Positions 7,906 through 17,058 are shown, counted from the stretch's first letter. The stretch is DNA of 64,000 nucleotides from Coprococcus ammoniilyticus (GCF_025567345.1 NZ_JAOQJS010000002.1:420141-484140); one strand, 5' to 3'. Numbers and translations: made by a program. The notes: generated by a model not told the origin, from the sequence alone.

Positions 7906-8775
7906 TTATTTGGCCAGAATCTCAATTCCGTGCTCGGTCATAAGAAGGGTGTATTCCCACTGGGCAGATGGCTTGCCATCATCTGTACGGATTGTCCAGC
8001 CATCGTCAGCATCCTGCCATACGTCAGGCACACCAAGATTGATCATTGGCTCAATCGTAAATGTCATGCTTGGAGCAATCACATAATCCTTGCCCGGCTG
8101 TCCGATATGGCTGACATACGGATCTTCATGGATATCAAGTCCCACACCATGTCCGCCGATCTCACGGACGACAGAATAGCCCTGCTCTTTGGCAAATGTA
8201 TTGATCGCATATCCGATATCACCGATCGTCGAATATGGCTTACATACTTCTACTCCAAGATCCAGTGCTTTCTTTGTATCCTCTACCAGTTTCTTCCAGA
8301 CCGGATCAACATCTCCGATCATGAACATACGGGATGAATCGCCAAAATATCCATTATATTTCGTTGTACAGTCAATGTTGACAATATCTCCATTTTTCAG
8401 GATTGTTTTCTCATCCGGGATACCATGACAGACAACATCGTTGATCGATATACAGACACTCTTCGGATATCCTTCATATCCAAGGCAGGCAGGTATTGCA
8501 TTGATTGATTTCGTATATTCATAGATTCTTCGATCAAGCTCACCTGTAGATACTCCTTCTTTTACAAATGGAGTGATGAAATCAAGCACCTCTGTATTTA
8601 CCTTGGATGCCACACGGATTCCTTCGATCTGTTCCGGTGAACGCATCATTCTTCTCGTCGGGATCTTATATCCCTTTAGCTTCATTTCTTCCAGTTTGCT
8701 GTCGATGTTCAAATGGCAGGATTTGTATTTCTTTCCACTTCCGCACCAACAGATATCATTTCTTCCTAGTTTCAT
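7906..8775 (-). CDS. map: Type I methionyl aminopeptidase with N-terminal SEC-C zinc motif
   Basis: This enzyme removes the initiator methionine from new proteins. Residues 8-20 form a SEC-C zinc motif (CWCGSGKKYKSCH), which in this family may dock the enzyme at the ribosome. The catalytic domain (about 45-289) contains the two-metal ligands: Asp residues in NIDCTTKYNGYFGDSSR, His in EIGGHGVG, and Glu in TFTIEPM and WEYTLLM. At 289 residues it is normal for clostridial SEC-C Map proteins. Start ATG 8775. It is preceded by pyrE on the same strand with a 17-bp gap, suggesting cotranscription. Confidence 0.96.
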   Translation of the reverse strand: MKLGRNDICWCGSGKKYKSCHLNIDSKLEEMKLKGYKIPTRRMMRSPEQIEGIRVASKVNTEVLDFITPFVKEGVSTGELDRRIYEYTKSINAIPACLGYEGYPKSVCISINDVVCHGIPDEKTILKNGDIVNIDCTTKYNGYFGDSSRMFMIGDVDPVWKKLVEDTKKALDLGVEVCKPYSTIGDIGYAINTFAKEQGYSVVREIGGHGVGLDIHEDPYVSHIGQPGKDYVIAPSMTFTIEPMINLGVPDVWQDADDGWTIRTDDGKPSAQWEYTLLMTEHGIEILAK

Positions 8776-8792
8776 TTTTCTACCAACCGTTT

Positions 8793-9467
8793 CTACTTTA
8801 CGCCATAAATGTCATAATAAGCATCGATCGCAGCCTTTAACTTATCATCGATTATGACTTTTCCCTTATATTCTTTATTATATAAATGCTCTACAACCTC
8901 TGCCATTGTAACAATAGCAGTTGTCTGGATACCATATTCTTCCTGAATCTCTGTCAGTGCACTCTTCTTGCCCTGTCCACGCTCCATACGGTCAACAGAA
9001 ACAACGAGTCCCATAACATCTACATCTCCCTGTGCCTTAATGATCGGCATAGTCTCCTGAATTGATGTTCCGGCTGTTGTTACATCTTCAATGATAACAA
9101 CCTTATCACCATCTGAGATCGGGCTTCCGAGTAAGATCCCCTTATCTCCGTGATCCTTGATCTCTTTTCTGTTTGAGCAATATTTGATGTCTTCATCATA
9201 CATTTCTGCAATTGACATGGTAGTTGCTACTGAAAGCGGAATTCCCTTGTATGCAGGTCCAAACAATACATCAAAATCAAGACCAAACGCACTGTTGATT
9301 GCTTCCGCATAGAACTCACCCAGTCTCTTTAACTGTGCCCCTGTTCTGTAAAATCCGGTATTTACAAAGAAAGGTGTTTTTCTTCCACTCTTTGTTGTAA
9401 AATCTCCAAATTTTAATACATTACAATCGATCATAAATTCAATGAATTCCTGTTTGTACTGTTCCAT
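8793..9467 (-). CDS. pyrE: Orotate phosphoribosyltransferase
   Basis: PyrE joins orotate to PRPP to make OMP in pyrimidine synthesis. The 224-residue protein has the PRPP-binding loop VVIIEDVTTAGTSI (about residue 120) and the orotate-site segments KSGRKTPFFVNTGFY and FGPAYKGIPLSVATTM. Start ATG 9467 (MEQYKQEFIEFM) matches the family N-terminus; the frame is open further upstream without family similarity. A GGAGG site lies about 13 nt before the ATG, slightly long. It is separated from pyrD, pyrK and pyrF by about 7 kb, so the pathway is split into at least two loci. Confidence 0.95.
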   Translation of the reverse strand: MEQYKQEFIEFMIDCNVLKFGDFTTKSGRKTPFFVNTGFYRTGAQLKRLGEFYAEAINSAFGLDFDVLFGPAYKGIPLSVATTMSIAEMYDEDIKYCSNRKEIKDHGDKGILLGSPISDGDKVVIIEDVTTAGTSIQETMPIIKAQGDVDVMGLVVSVDRMERGQGKKSALTEIQEEYGIQTTAIVTMAEVVEHLYNKEYKGKVIIDDKLKAAIDAYYDIYGVK

Positions 9468-9707
9468 TTTTCTTTCATTCCTCCTTGATTTCAGACCATT
9501 TATGTACCCTTTAGTTAGGCATTTCGAACTCATTCTAGCACAAATGGTTTCGAAACACAAATGGTTAATTTTTTCTGTTCCATTTTGTATCTAATTGTTG
9601 TACAATAGCCAAAGGTCTATATTTTTCGACATACCTTTAGAACAATTCCGTCCTATATTACCATATTTACGAAAAAATATATACATTAGAAAGGAAATTT
9701 TATCAAT

Positions 9708-10673
9708 ATGAAGAAAAAAACAGCACTTTTTCTCTGTCTGATCCTGCTTATTTCCACTATCGGAACAGGATGCAGCAGCAAAAAAGACGCCATCCGATTC
9801 GGTGCGGCGGATATCGGCGGTATCTATTATACCTTTGCAAATGCTTATGCCGGTCTGGTCAACAACGATGCCCCTGATTACAGCATTGAAGTAAAGAAGA
9901 CTGCCGGATCTGCGGCAAATCTACGACTGCTTGCCGACGGTTACATTGATCTCTGTATTGCACAAAATGATATGATTGACGACGCAGTAAACGGTACAGG
10001 CACATTTGCGGGGAAATCGATCAGTGGATATTCCGCTATCGCCTCTCTGTATCCGGAAGCCTGCCAGATCATTGTAAAAAAAGATTCAAACATCAAGTCT
10101 CTCGATGACCTGACCGGAAAAACCATAAGCATCGGAGCATCCGATTCCGGTACGGAACGAAATGCAAAACAGATCCTTGAGGTTGCCGGTCTGAATAACG
10201 ATCTGGTCACAACCACAAACCTTGACTATATCGATGCTGCCGAAAGCCTGGTTTCCGGTGAAATTGATGCTTTCTTTGTTACAGCAGGCATTCAGACCAC
10301 GGTCATTGAAGAGCTGACAAGAACCTGTGATATCCGTTTGATCGGACTTAACGACAGTTGTAAAAATAAGCTATTGTCTGCTTATTCGTATTACTCCGAT
10401 TTTACCATTCCCGCAAATACCTATTCCGGTCAGACCGAGGATGTATCAACGGTCTGTGTGCAGGCTGTCATGCTTGCAGATAACGACTTATCGAAGGATA
10501 CTGTAGAAGATCTTACGAGGCTGCTGTTTGAACATGCAAATGATCTGCAATATTCACTTTCGATCGATATGCAGTTAAATGAACAGGCAGCAACAAAGGG
10601 CATCACGATCCCATTTCACAAAGGGGCTGCTGCTTACTACAAAGAAAAAGGGATTACCGTTGATGTACGATAA
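9708..10673 (+). CDS. TAXI-family solute-binding lipoprotein
   Basis: This 321-residue protein resembles the TAXI class of TRAP-transporter binding proteins: IRFGAADIGGIYYTFANAYAG at the ligand-binding N-lobe, then ADGYIDLCIAQNDM, LDDLTGKTISIGASDSGTERNA and GEIDAFFVTAG. The N-terminus is a lipoprotein signal ending TIGTGC, with Cys22 as the likely lipid anchor; glycine at -3 makes the lipobox imperfect. It would sit on the outer face of the membrane. No TRAP membrane subunit is nearby; instead a GltS-type symporter gene follows 25 bp downstream. Ligand is unknown; glutamate or a similar acid is plausible from that partner. Confidence 0.88.
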   Translation: MKKKTALFLCLILLISTIGTGCSSKKDAIRFGAADIGGIYYTFANAYAGLVNNDAPDYSIEVKKTAGSAANLRLLADGYIDLCIAQNDMIDDAVNGTGTFAGKSISGYSAIASLYPEACQIIVKKDSNIKSLDDLTGKTISIGASDSGTERNAKQILEVAGLNNDLVTTTNLDYIDAAESLVSGEIDAFFVTAGIQTTVIEELTRTCDIRLIGLNDSCKNKLLSAYSYYSDFTIPANTYSGQTEDVSTVCVQAVMLADNDLSKDTVEDLTRLLFEHANDLQYSLSIDMQLNEQAATKGITIPFHKGAAAYYKEKGITVDVR

Positions 10674-10698
10674 TTTCTGAACATAAGAAAGGGTAATT

Positions 10699-11886
10699 AT
10701 GAAAATTCAATTAGATATGTATCAGACACTTGCGATTGCCGTCCTTGTGTTGATGCTTGGAACATTTTTGAAAAAAAGAATCTTCTTTCTGGAAAAATTC
10801 TGTATACCTTCTCCTGTTATCGGTGGACTCTTATTTGCAATCTTCACCTGTATCTGTTACAGTACGGGATTGGCAGAATTTTCCTTTGATGATACCCTAC
10901 GGGAAGTCTGTATGGTATTCTTCTTTACCTCTGTAGGTTTTCAGGCAAATCTGAAGGTCTTAAAGAGCGGTGGCAAATCACTGGCGGTCTTTCTGGGACT
11001 TGTTATTGCTCTGATCGTACTTCAAAACCTACTCGCTGTCGGCATGTCCAGGATCCTTGGACTTGACCCTCTGATTGGTATGTGTACCGGATCAATCCCA
11101 ATGGTCGGCGGACACGGAACCGCAGGTGCCTTCGGTCCGGTTCTGGAAGACTTTGACATATCCGGTGCAACCACAATCTGTACTGCAGCTGCAACCTTTG
11201 GTTTGATTGCCGGAAGTCTGATCGGCGGTCCACTCGGAAAACGACTGATTGAGAAGAAGAATCTGTTAGAAACGGTTGTGCCTGAAGATGACAGTCTTTT
11301 GATCGAAGAAGAAAAGAAACATGAACGTCATACAAATATGTATGCAGCTGCTGTTTTTCAATTGATCCTTGCAATAGGACTCGGAACGATATTCTCATGG
11401 TTACTGACAAAAACCGGGTTAACTTTTCCAATCTACATCGGTGCTATGATCGCAGCCGCACTGATTCGAAATATCGGTGAATATTCCGGTAAGTTCACGA
11501 TTCATATGGGTGAGATCAACGACCTTGGCGGTATTGCTCTCTCCCTGTTCCTCGGTATTGCAATGATCACATTAAAACTATGGCAGCTTGCATCTCTCGC
11601 TCTTCCATTATTTATCCTGCTGACCAGTCAGGTTATTCTGATCTGTCTGTTCACATACTTTGTTGAATTCAACATCATGGGACGTGACTACGATGCTGCT
11701 GTTCTGGTTGCCGGAACCTGTGGTTTTGGAATGGGGGCAACACCAAATGCCATGGCAAATATGCAGGCAATCTGTGATAAATATTCGCCATCCGTAAAAG
11801 CCTATCTCCTGATTCCGCTTGTTGGCAGTTTATTTGCAGACTTTATCAACAGCCTTGTTATTACATTCTTCATCAACCTGTTATAA
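10699..11886 (+). CDS. gltS: GltS-type sodium/glutamate symporter
   Basis: This 395-residue integral membrane protein has about ten to twelve hydrophobic helices in two inverted halves. Both family pore-loop signatures are present: GSIPMVGGHGTAGAFGP near residues 135-151 and GFGMGATPNAMANMQ near 347-361. Residues 190-220 form a charged cytoplasmic linker between the halves. GltS proteins import glutamate with sodium and normally work alone. Here the gene lies 25 bp after a TAXI binding protein and 15 bp before a small protein gene, with good ribosome-binding sites, so the three probably form one operon and possibly one transport system. Confidence 0.93.
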   Translation: MKIQLDMYQTLAIAVLVLMLGTFLKKRIFFLEKFCIPSPVIGGLLFAIFTCICYSTGLAEFSFDDTLREVCMVFFFTSVGFQANLKVLKSGGKSLAVFLGLVIALIVLQNLLAVGMSRILGLDPLIGMCTGSIPMVGGHGTAGAFGPVLEDFDISGATTICTAAATFGLIAGSLIGGPLGKRLIEKKNLLETVVPEDDSLLIEEEKKHERHTNMYAAAVFQLILAIGLGTIFSWLLTKTGLTFPIYIGAMIAAALIRNIGEYSGKFTIHMGEINDLGGIALSLFLGIAMITLKLWQLASLALPLFILLTSQVILICLFTYFVEFNIMGRDYDAAVLVAGTCGFGMGATPNAMANMQAICDKYSPSVKAYLLIPLVGSLFADFINSLVITFFINLL

Positions 11887-11901
11887 AAGGAGGATATTCT
11901 C

Positions 11902-12105
11902 ATGTTCGGACATAGAAAAGATAAGAAAAAAGATTATAATCTGACTTACGACAATCTCGCAATCCCTGAAATTCATACGCAGTCAGACTCGGATTCGAGT
12001 GATGCTGACACTTCGAATCCTGTACATACAGAATCTTCCAAGGAGGAAGCGAACATCTCCTATGATGTCGCCATCCCTGAAGTTCATATCCGGAAGAAAA
12101 AATAA
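11902..12105 (+). CDS. Small charged protein of the TAXI-GltS operon
   Basis: A 67-residue hydrophilic protein, well supported as real by an AAAGGAGG site 9 nt before the ATG and tight linkage to gltS. It contains a repeated phrase: NLTYDNLAIPEIHT near residues 13-26 and ISYDVAIPEVHI near the C-terminus, joined by a Ser/Asp/Thr-rich linker, with lysine clusters at both ends. I recognise no family. Because it is cytoplasmic and cotranscribed with a symporter, a regulatory or scaffold role at the transporter is possible but unproven. Its stop codon overlaps the first bases of hairpin element D. Confidence 0.7.
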   Translation: MFGHRKDKKKDYNLTYDNLAIPEIHTQSDSDSSDADTSNPVHTESSKEEANISYDVAIPEVHIRKKK

Positions 12106-12268
12106 AAAACTCCCTACAGACAGCATATATATTTTATGTAGCAGACCTATCTGAACGTCGGTTCTTAACGAATCACTGTAAAGTGATGAGTTTAGCACCG
12201 CTACGTGAAGATAGAACGAAAGTGTTCTGCGAAATAAAGATATATATGTCGTCTATAGGGAGTCTTTT
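12104..12268 (+). repeat. Long hairpin element D (plus orientation)
   Basis: About 165 nt filling the convergent gap between the TAXI-GltS operon and the GGDEF/EAL gene. Arms pair as CTCCCTA...CATATATAT (from 12110) against ATATATATG...TAGGGAG (to 12262) with a few mismatches. The core (12140-12232) matches element A (minus strand) at most positions: stem ACGT-CGGT (12155-12162) / ACCG-CT-ACGT (12197-12206), apical ATCAC/GTGAT, internal loops with CTTAACGA and GAGTTTAG, and a hairpin with a C-GAAA-G loop at 12213-12228. Confidence 0.78.
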
Positions 12269-12270
12269 AT

Positions 12271-15200
12271 TTATTCTTCTCTTTTCATATAGACCTGCTC
12301 GAAGGATTCGATATTCACAGGCTTACTATACAGATAGCCCTGAATATGGTTGCATCCCATTTCCTTCAGGTATTCTGCCTGTTCCTTGGTCTCTACTCCT
12401 TCCGCTATACATTCCACTCCAAGATCTGTGCACATCTCAACCAGATGTCTTAGAATCGTTCTGCTGGCTATATTCTTGTCTATATTATAAACCATACTCC
12501 GATCCAGCTTGATCACATCAAACTTCATAGAAGAAAGAATCGATACATTGGAATATTTGGTTCCAAAGTCATCCATGGCAATCCTGAAACCTGCAGTATG
12601 CAGTTTATTTGCAATTCTGGTAACCATCTCATGTTCCATCTCACCAACAGACTCTGTAATCTCGATCTCGATCATATCCTTTGGAACTCCATAAGATTCA
12701 ACAATCGCATTGATACGCTCCGGCATATCTTCTTCCAACAGAGATATTCTAGAAAAATTACAGGAGACCGGGATCAGATTATACCCTTCTTTTTTCCAAC
12801 GTATAAGCATTTTACATACATTTTCAAGCACAAAGAGATCCATATACTTTATATTTCTGCTTTTTTCCAGACGATCGATCACATTTGCGAGGTTATCCGG
12901 TTTGGCATATCTCACCAGTGCTTCTGCACCATAACAACGATCATTCGAATAGTCCACCTTCGGCTGTAAATACACAAAGAACATTCCGTCTTCAATGTCT
13001 TTTTTTACAAGCTCTCTCGTTAATGTACTCCATTTATAAGAATGTTCATCCTTCTGATCGTACCACTTCTGTTTCTCCATATAGAGCATATCATACGCAT
13101 GGTTTTCCATCCGCTTGATATCTTTCTCATAATCATCCCATACATATCCGATACATGCCGTAAAATCGCCAATCTTAAGCTGACCTTTCAATGCACGAAC
13201 CTGATCCAGAAAATCACACTGTGAAATATTCTCACAAATTACAGCAAAATCATCATCTCCAATCCGATAAATACAGGATTTCGGAAATACCTTATCTAAC
13301 AGTCGGTAATAATCGATCATCAGATTATCAACAAAGGACTGTCCAAATTCATCAAATATGTTACGCACTTCATTGATATCAATAATCACTATACCCACTG
13401 ATTCCAGATTCTGTCTGCGGATTATGTAATCCATATAGCAGATACGATTATATGCTCCCGTTATACGATCATGCGTTACTTCATAATTTCGTTCTTCTGC
13501 AAGCGCCCGGCTGACAATATCATTTCCAATATACAAGGACAAAAGATTCATAAGCTTCAGGTCGCCACTGTGAAGCTGCGGATTAAAGATAATGATCCTT
13601 CCAATAATCTCAGACTTATTGTCTTTGATCGGGACAGAATACATTGACCATATCCTGTTTTCCAAAAAAAACGAATACAGATCCGAAGTTTTGTATGGGT
13701 AGTCCGGAATATGATTAATGATCAGTGCACCTTTTTTGCTCGATATACTCTGCAGTTCCTTCCGGACAGTTTCTTTATAAAAGATCTCCAGTTTTTTCCC
13801 AAACGAATTACTATTTGCTGATTTCCATTCATGATATTCATATAACTTATTGGAATCACATTCCACCAGACAAGCATGTTTTGCGCCATAATATTCTCCA
13901 AGTGTTTCTAACAGTTTGCTGTAATTTAAGGAATGCTCTCCTCCTGTAGAAATCTGTGTAATACTGGATACCAACGCGTCCTCAATATCATAACGGTTAG
14001 AAAGAACCTGTGTTACTTTATCGGCATCAGAAATATCAACAGCCATCTCCATACGACACTTTCTTCCATGCCAGTTTACAATCCTGTCTTTTAAAACATA
14101 TTCTTTTCCGTTATTGAGATTCTTATGATGCGAGATAAAACTCTTCTCCGTTGATAACAGCTTATTCGTACAGAAGCTGCACGGAAGATCCATACCCTGA
14201 AGCACCTTATAACAATGCTTGTCAATATAAGAAGTATCGTCTTCATCCAGACCAACACCAAGCTTCGCTGCCTTATTCATATATTGCAGCTTATAAGAAT
14301 TCATCTCCGTTACATATACAACATCCGAGATATCATCCAACAGATAATCCTCTTCATCCGAATAACTGCTGAACTTAGAATTTAATACCGGTTTAGCTTC
14401 ATCCATCTTCTCACAGAAAAGCATACAGCGGTCTTTGCCCTGCCGTTTGGAATAATATAACGCCTGATCCGCTTTATAATATAAAGAATCGAATTTCAAC
14501 GACTTTGATATAGTATCAACTGCAATACCGATCGATGCCGAGTGCTCCGCCTTACATTTAATCGCACGAATTCCTTTATTAAGTGTCTTCGCAACCATGT
14601 ATGCCGTATCTTCATCGACTACATCCGGAATAAACATAGAAAATTCATCTCCGCCGAGACGACCACTAAATCCACCATATGTATTTACAACGCTTTCCAG
14701 AACAACTGCTGTGTCACACAGCAAATCATCCCCCGCATAATGTCCCAGTGCATCATTTACTAATTTAAAATCATCCAGATCGATCATATAGAGTGCACAC
14801 AGCGTCTCATCAAATTCCGCAAGGAACCTGGATACTTTAGACACAAAGGTGCTATGATTATAAACCCCTGTAAGAGAATCACGTTCCGCACGTAGAATCA
14901 ATTCCTGACTCTGCAGCTTCTCCTCATGAATCGAATACAACTTACCTACAATCTTTTTTACCACACCGTTTGTATCAGCAACACTGACAAGCATTGCACG
15001 ATGCCAGAGATACACACCGTTACCGATAAAATCAACCCTGATTTCAACGGTTTCGGTATCCTTAACAGCTGTAAGTTTAGCCAATACATCTGATACCTCT
15101 TTTTTATCTTCCGAGTAGATCAACTGACACTGAGCAAGATTTGCAATAAAATCTTTATCATCAAAAACAGTTATGGTTGTGCCATCCATATACTTAGATA

Positions 15201-16098
15201 TATGCATGCTGTCATCTTCTACCGTATAGGAAAACAAGAGTTCATCACTTCCCTGCGCCACTAACTTCAGCATCTCAGTCTGTGCACTCTTTTCCAGTTC
15301 TTCTTTCTTTTTATCTGTAATATCTACACAGACAGCGCATATAGAAAAAACGCTTTTTCTTGCCGCAAGAAGCGACAGGCATACCTGCACCCAATAATAT
15401 GATTCCGGATTATTTTTATTAATAAAGCGATATTCACCAATTGTCATCTTATTTGACAACAAGGTCTCCTTAATCTGTCGTTTCAGTTCTTTCCGATCTT
15501 CTTCAAATGCCAGATTGATATATTCATTTCCTTCTGTACCAAGCTGACCTTTTTTCAGGTCGAACATCTTATAAAAGCTCTCACTGATATATTCTACTGT
15601 GATCTTCTTATTTCCGATATCAAATACTCCGACACCGCCCGCCAGATTATTGAGAATAGACTCCAGCATACGGTTCTTATCCGCTAATTCCATATTTAGT
15701 TCAGAATTGATATCGGTCAGATTTTCAAGCTGCTTCGACAACTTCTTGGTATTCGTTATATCTGTAATAAGGATCTCCCCGCACATTTCTCCTTCTTCCG
15801 ACTGAAATGCCCTCCCAAAACAAAATACATATATAATTTCACCATTTTTCTTTTTTAACCGATGTCCCAGATATGCTTCTCCCCGGCTCGCCATCTTTGC
15901 ATAGATGATCTTTGTATAATCCTCCCAATCTTCATCCAGCATAATATCCTTTACATGAAGCTGTAAGTGCTCTACATCTTCCGCAGAATAACCAAGGATC
16001 TGTTCAAATCCCTCATCTACCTTTAGAATCTTCATATCTCTGATACGTGTCTGATATCTGGAATATATAATTTCTTCAAATTGTTTTTCCATAACCAA
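12271..16098 (-). CDS. Multidomain PAS/GGDEF/GAF/EAL cyclic-di-GMP signalling protein
   Basis: A 1,275-residue cytoplasmic protein. Residues 1-120 and about 140-270 look like PAS domains, with a third PAS-like segment to about 400. A first GGDEF domain (410-580) has the intact RLGGDEF motif and looks active. Residues 590-700 resemble a PAS domain with cysteines (HCYKVLQG...PCSFC). About 715-880 is GAF-like. A second GGDEF domain (890-1020) is degenerate (RIGDDDF). The C-terminal EAL domain (1030-1275) keeps GAEALVR, EIEITES, MDDFGT, IKLDRSM and AEGVETKEQ, so phosphodiesterase activity is likely. Start TTG 16098 sits 7 nt after GGGAGG. It lies 48 bp after pyrD on the same strand. Confidence 0.92.
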   Translation of the reverse strand: MVMEKQFEEIIYSRYQTRIRDMKILKVDEGFEQILGYSAEDVEHLQLHVKDIMLDEDWEDYTKIIYAKMASRGEAYLGHRLKKKNGEIIYVFCFGRAFQSEEGEMCGEILITDITNTKKLSKQLENLTDINSELNMELADKNRMLESILNNLAGGVGVFDIGNKKITVEYISESFYKMFDLKKGQLGTEGNEYINLAFEEDRKELKRQIKETLLSNKMTIGEYRFINKNNPESYYWVQVCLSLLAARKSVFSICAVCVDITDKKKEELEKSAQTEMLKLVAQGSDELLFSYTVEDDSMHISKYMDGTTITVFDDKDFIANLAQCQLIYSEDKKEVSDVLAKLTAVKDTETVEIRVDFIGNGVYLWHRAMLVSVADTNGVVKKIVGKLYSIHEEKLQSQELILRAERDSLTGVYNHSTFVSKVSRFLAEFDETLCALYMIDLDDFKLVNDALGHYAGDDLLCDTAVVLESVVNTYGGFSGRLGGDEFSMFIPDVVDEDTAYMVAKTLNKGIRAIKCKAEHSASIGIAVDTISKSLKFDSLYYKADQALYYSKRQGKDRCMLFCEKMDEAKPVLNSKFSSYSDEEDYLLDDISDVVYVTEMNSYKLQYMNKAAKLGVGLDEDDTSYIDKHCYKVLQGMDLPCSFCTNKLLSTEKSFISHHKNLNNGKEYVLKDRIVNWHGRKCRMEMAVDISDADKVTQVLSNRYDIEDALVSSITQISTGGEHSLNYSKLLETLGEYYGAKHACLVECDSNKLYEYHEWKSANSNSFGKKLEIFYKETVRKELQSISSKKGALIINHIPDYPYKTSDLYSFFLENRIWSMYSVPIKDNKSEIIGRIIIFNPQLHSGDLKLMNLLSLYIGNDIVSRALAEERNYEVTHDRITGAYNRICYMDYIIRRQNLESVGIVIIDINEVRNIFDEFGQSFVDNLMIDYYRLLDKVFPKSCIYRIGDDDFAVICENISQCDFLDQVRALKGQLKIGDFTACIGYVWDDYEKDIKRMENHAYDMLYMEKQKWYDQKDEHSYKWSTLTRELVKKDIEDGMFFVYLQPKVDYSNDRCYGAEALVRYAKPDNLANVIDRLEKSRNIKYMDLFVLENVCKMLIRWKKEGYNLIPVSCNFSRISLLEEDMPERINAIVESYGVPKDMIEIEITESVGEMEHEMVTRIANKLHTAGFRIAMDDFGTKYSNVSILSSMKFDVIKLDRSMVYNIDKNIASRTILRHLVEMCTDLGVECIAEGVETKEQAEYLKEMGCNHIQGYLYSKPVNIESFEQVYMKREE

Positions 16099-16146
16099 CT
16101 AACTGCCTCCCCAATACATCCTATAAAGCAGATAACCCAATATCTT

Positions 16147-17058
16147 TTATTTTACACACCCAATCAACTCATTTATATCATCAATCTGATTCTCGATCAG
16201 ATACTTCTCAATTCCATCTGTAATCTCCACTGTTGCATATGGATTATTGAAGTTTGCTGTGCCAACTGCAATTGCCGATGCACCGGCCATGATCATTTCG
16301 AGAGCATCCTCAGTCGTAGCGATACCGCCCATGCCTATGATCGGAAGCTTGACAGCATTTGCAACCTGATACACCATCCGTACTGCGATCGGATGGATCG
16401 CGGGACCTGATACACCGGCAGTCTTATTCTTTACAGCAAATGTACGACGCTTAACATCAATCTTCATGCCTGTAAGTGTATTAATAAGTGACAGCGCATC
16501 TGCTCCGCCTGCTTCCGCAGCTCTTGCCATCTCAGTAATATCTGTAACATTCGGACTGAGCTTCATGATCACCGGCTGCTTTGCAACCTTCTTTACTGCC
16601 TGTGTTATATCATAAAGAGCTTCCGGCTTCTGACCAAATGCAATTCCTCCCTCTTTTACATTCGGGCAGGATACATTCATCTCAAGCATATCAATATCTG
16701 TATCTGCCAGCCGTTCTACGACATCTATATAATCTTCCTTTGACTTTCCGCATACATTTACGATCACTTTTGTATCATATTTTGCAAGGAACGGAAGATC
16801 TCTTTTTATAAAAGTATCAATACCCGGATTTTGAAGTCCGATGGCATTCATCATTCCGCCATATGTCTCTGCAATTCTGGGTGTCGGATTGCCCGGCCAC
16901 GGAACATTTGCCACACCCTTTGTCGTAACTGCTCCCAGACGGTTCAGATCGACAAATTCCGAATACTCCATACCTGAACCAAATGTACCGGATGCAACTG
17001 TAATTGGATTCTTCCATTCTACTCCTGCGATGTTTACCGCCATATTTACTTTACTCAT
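16147..17058 (-). CDS. pyrD: Dihydroorotate dehydrogenase B, catalytic subunit
   Basis: PyrDB oxidises dihydroorotate to orotate with FMN and passes electrons to PyrK. The 303-residue protein has the family signatures NPITVASGTFGSG, AIGLQNPGIDTF, LEMNVSCPNVKEGG (with the catalytic cysteine typical of class 1B) and PIIGMGGIATTEDALEMIMAGASAI. Its ATG overlaps the pyrK stop by one base (TAATG), so the two are translationally coupled. The presence of pyrK confirms the NAD-dependent B type. Confidence 0.97.
   Translation of the reverse strand: MSKVNMAVNIAGVEWKNPITVASGTFGSGMEYSEFVDLNRLGAVTTKGVANVPWPGNPTPRIAETYGGMMNAIGLQNPGIDTFIKRDLPFLAKYDTKVIVNVCGKSKEDYIDVVERLADTDIDMLEMNVSCPNVKEGGIAFGQKPEALYDITQAVKKVAKQPVIMKLSPNVTDITEMARAAEAGGADALSLINTLTGMKIDVKRRTFAVKNKTAGVSGPAIHPIAVRMVYQVANAVKLPIIGMGGIATTEDALEMIMAGASAIAVGTANFNNPYATVEITDGIEKYLIENQIDDINELIGCVK

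Noticed and set aside
7834..8337. Plus-strand open frame of 167 codons at the end of hairpin element C
   Set aside because: It runs from the hairpin arm into the antisense strand of map; no family pattern, and map is certain.
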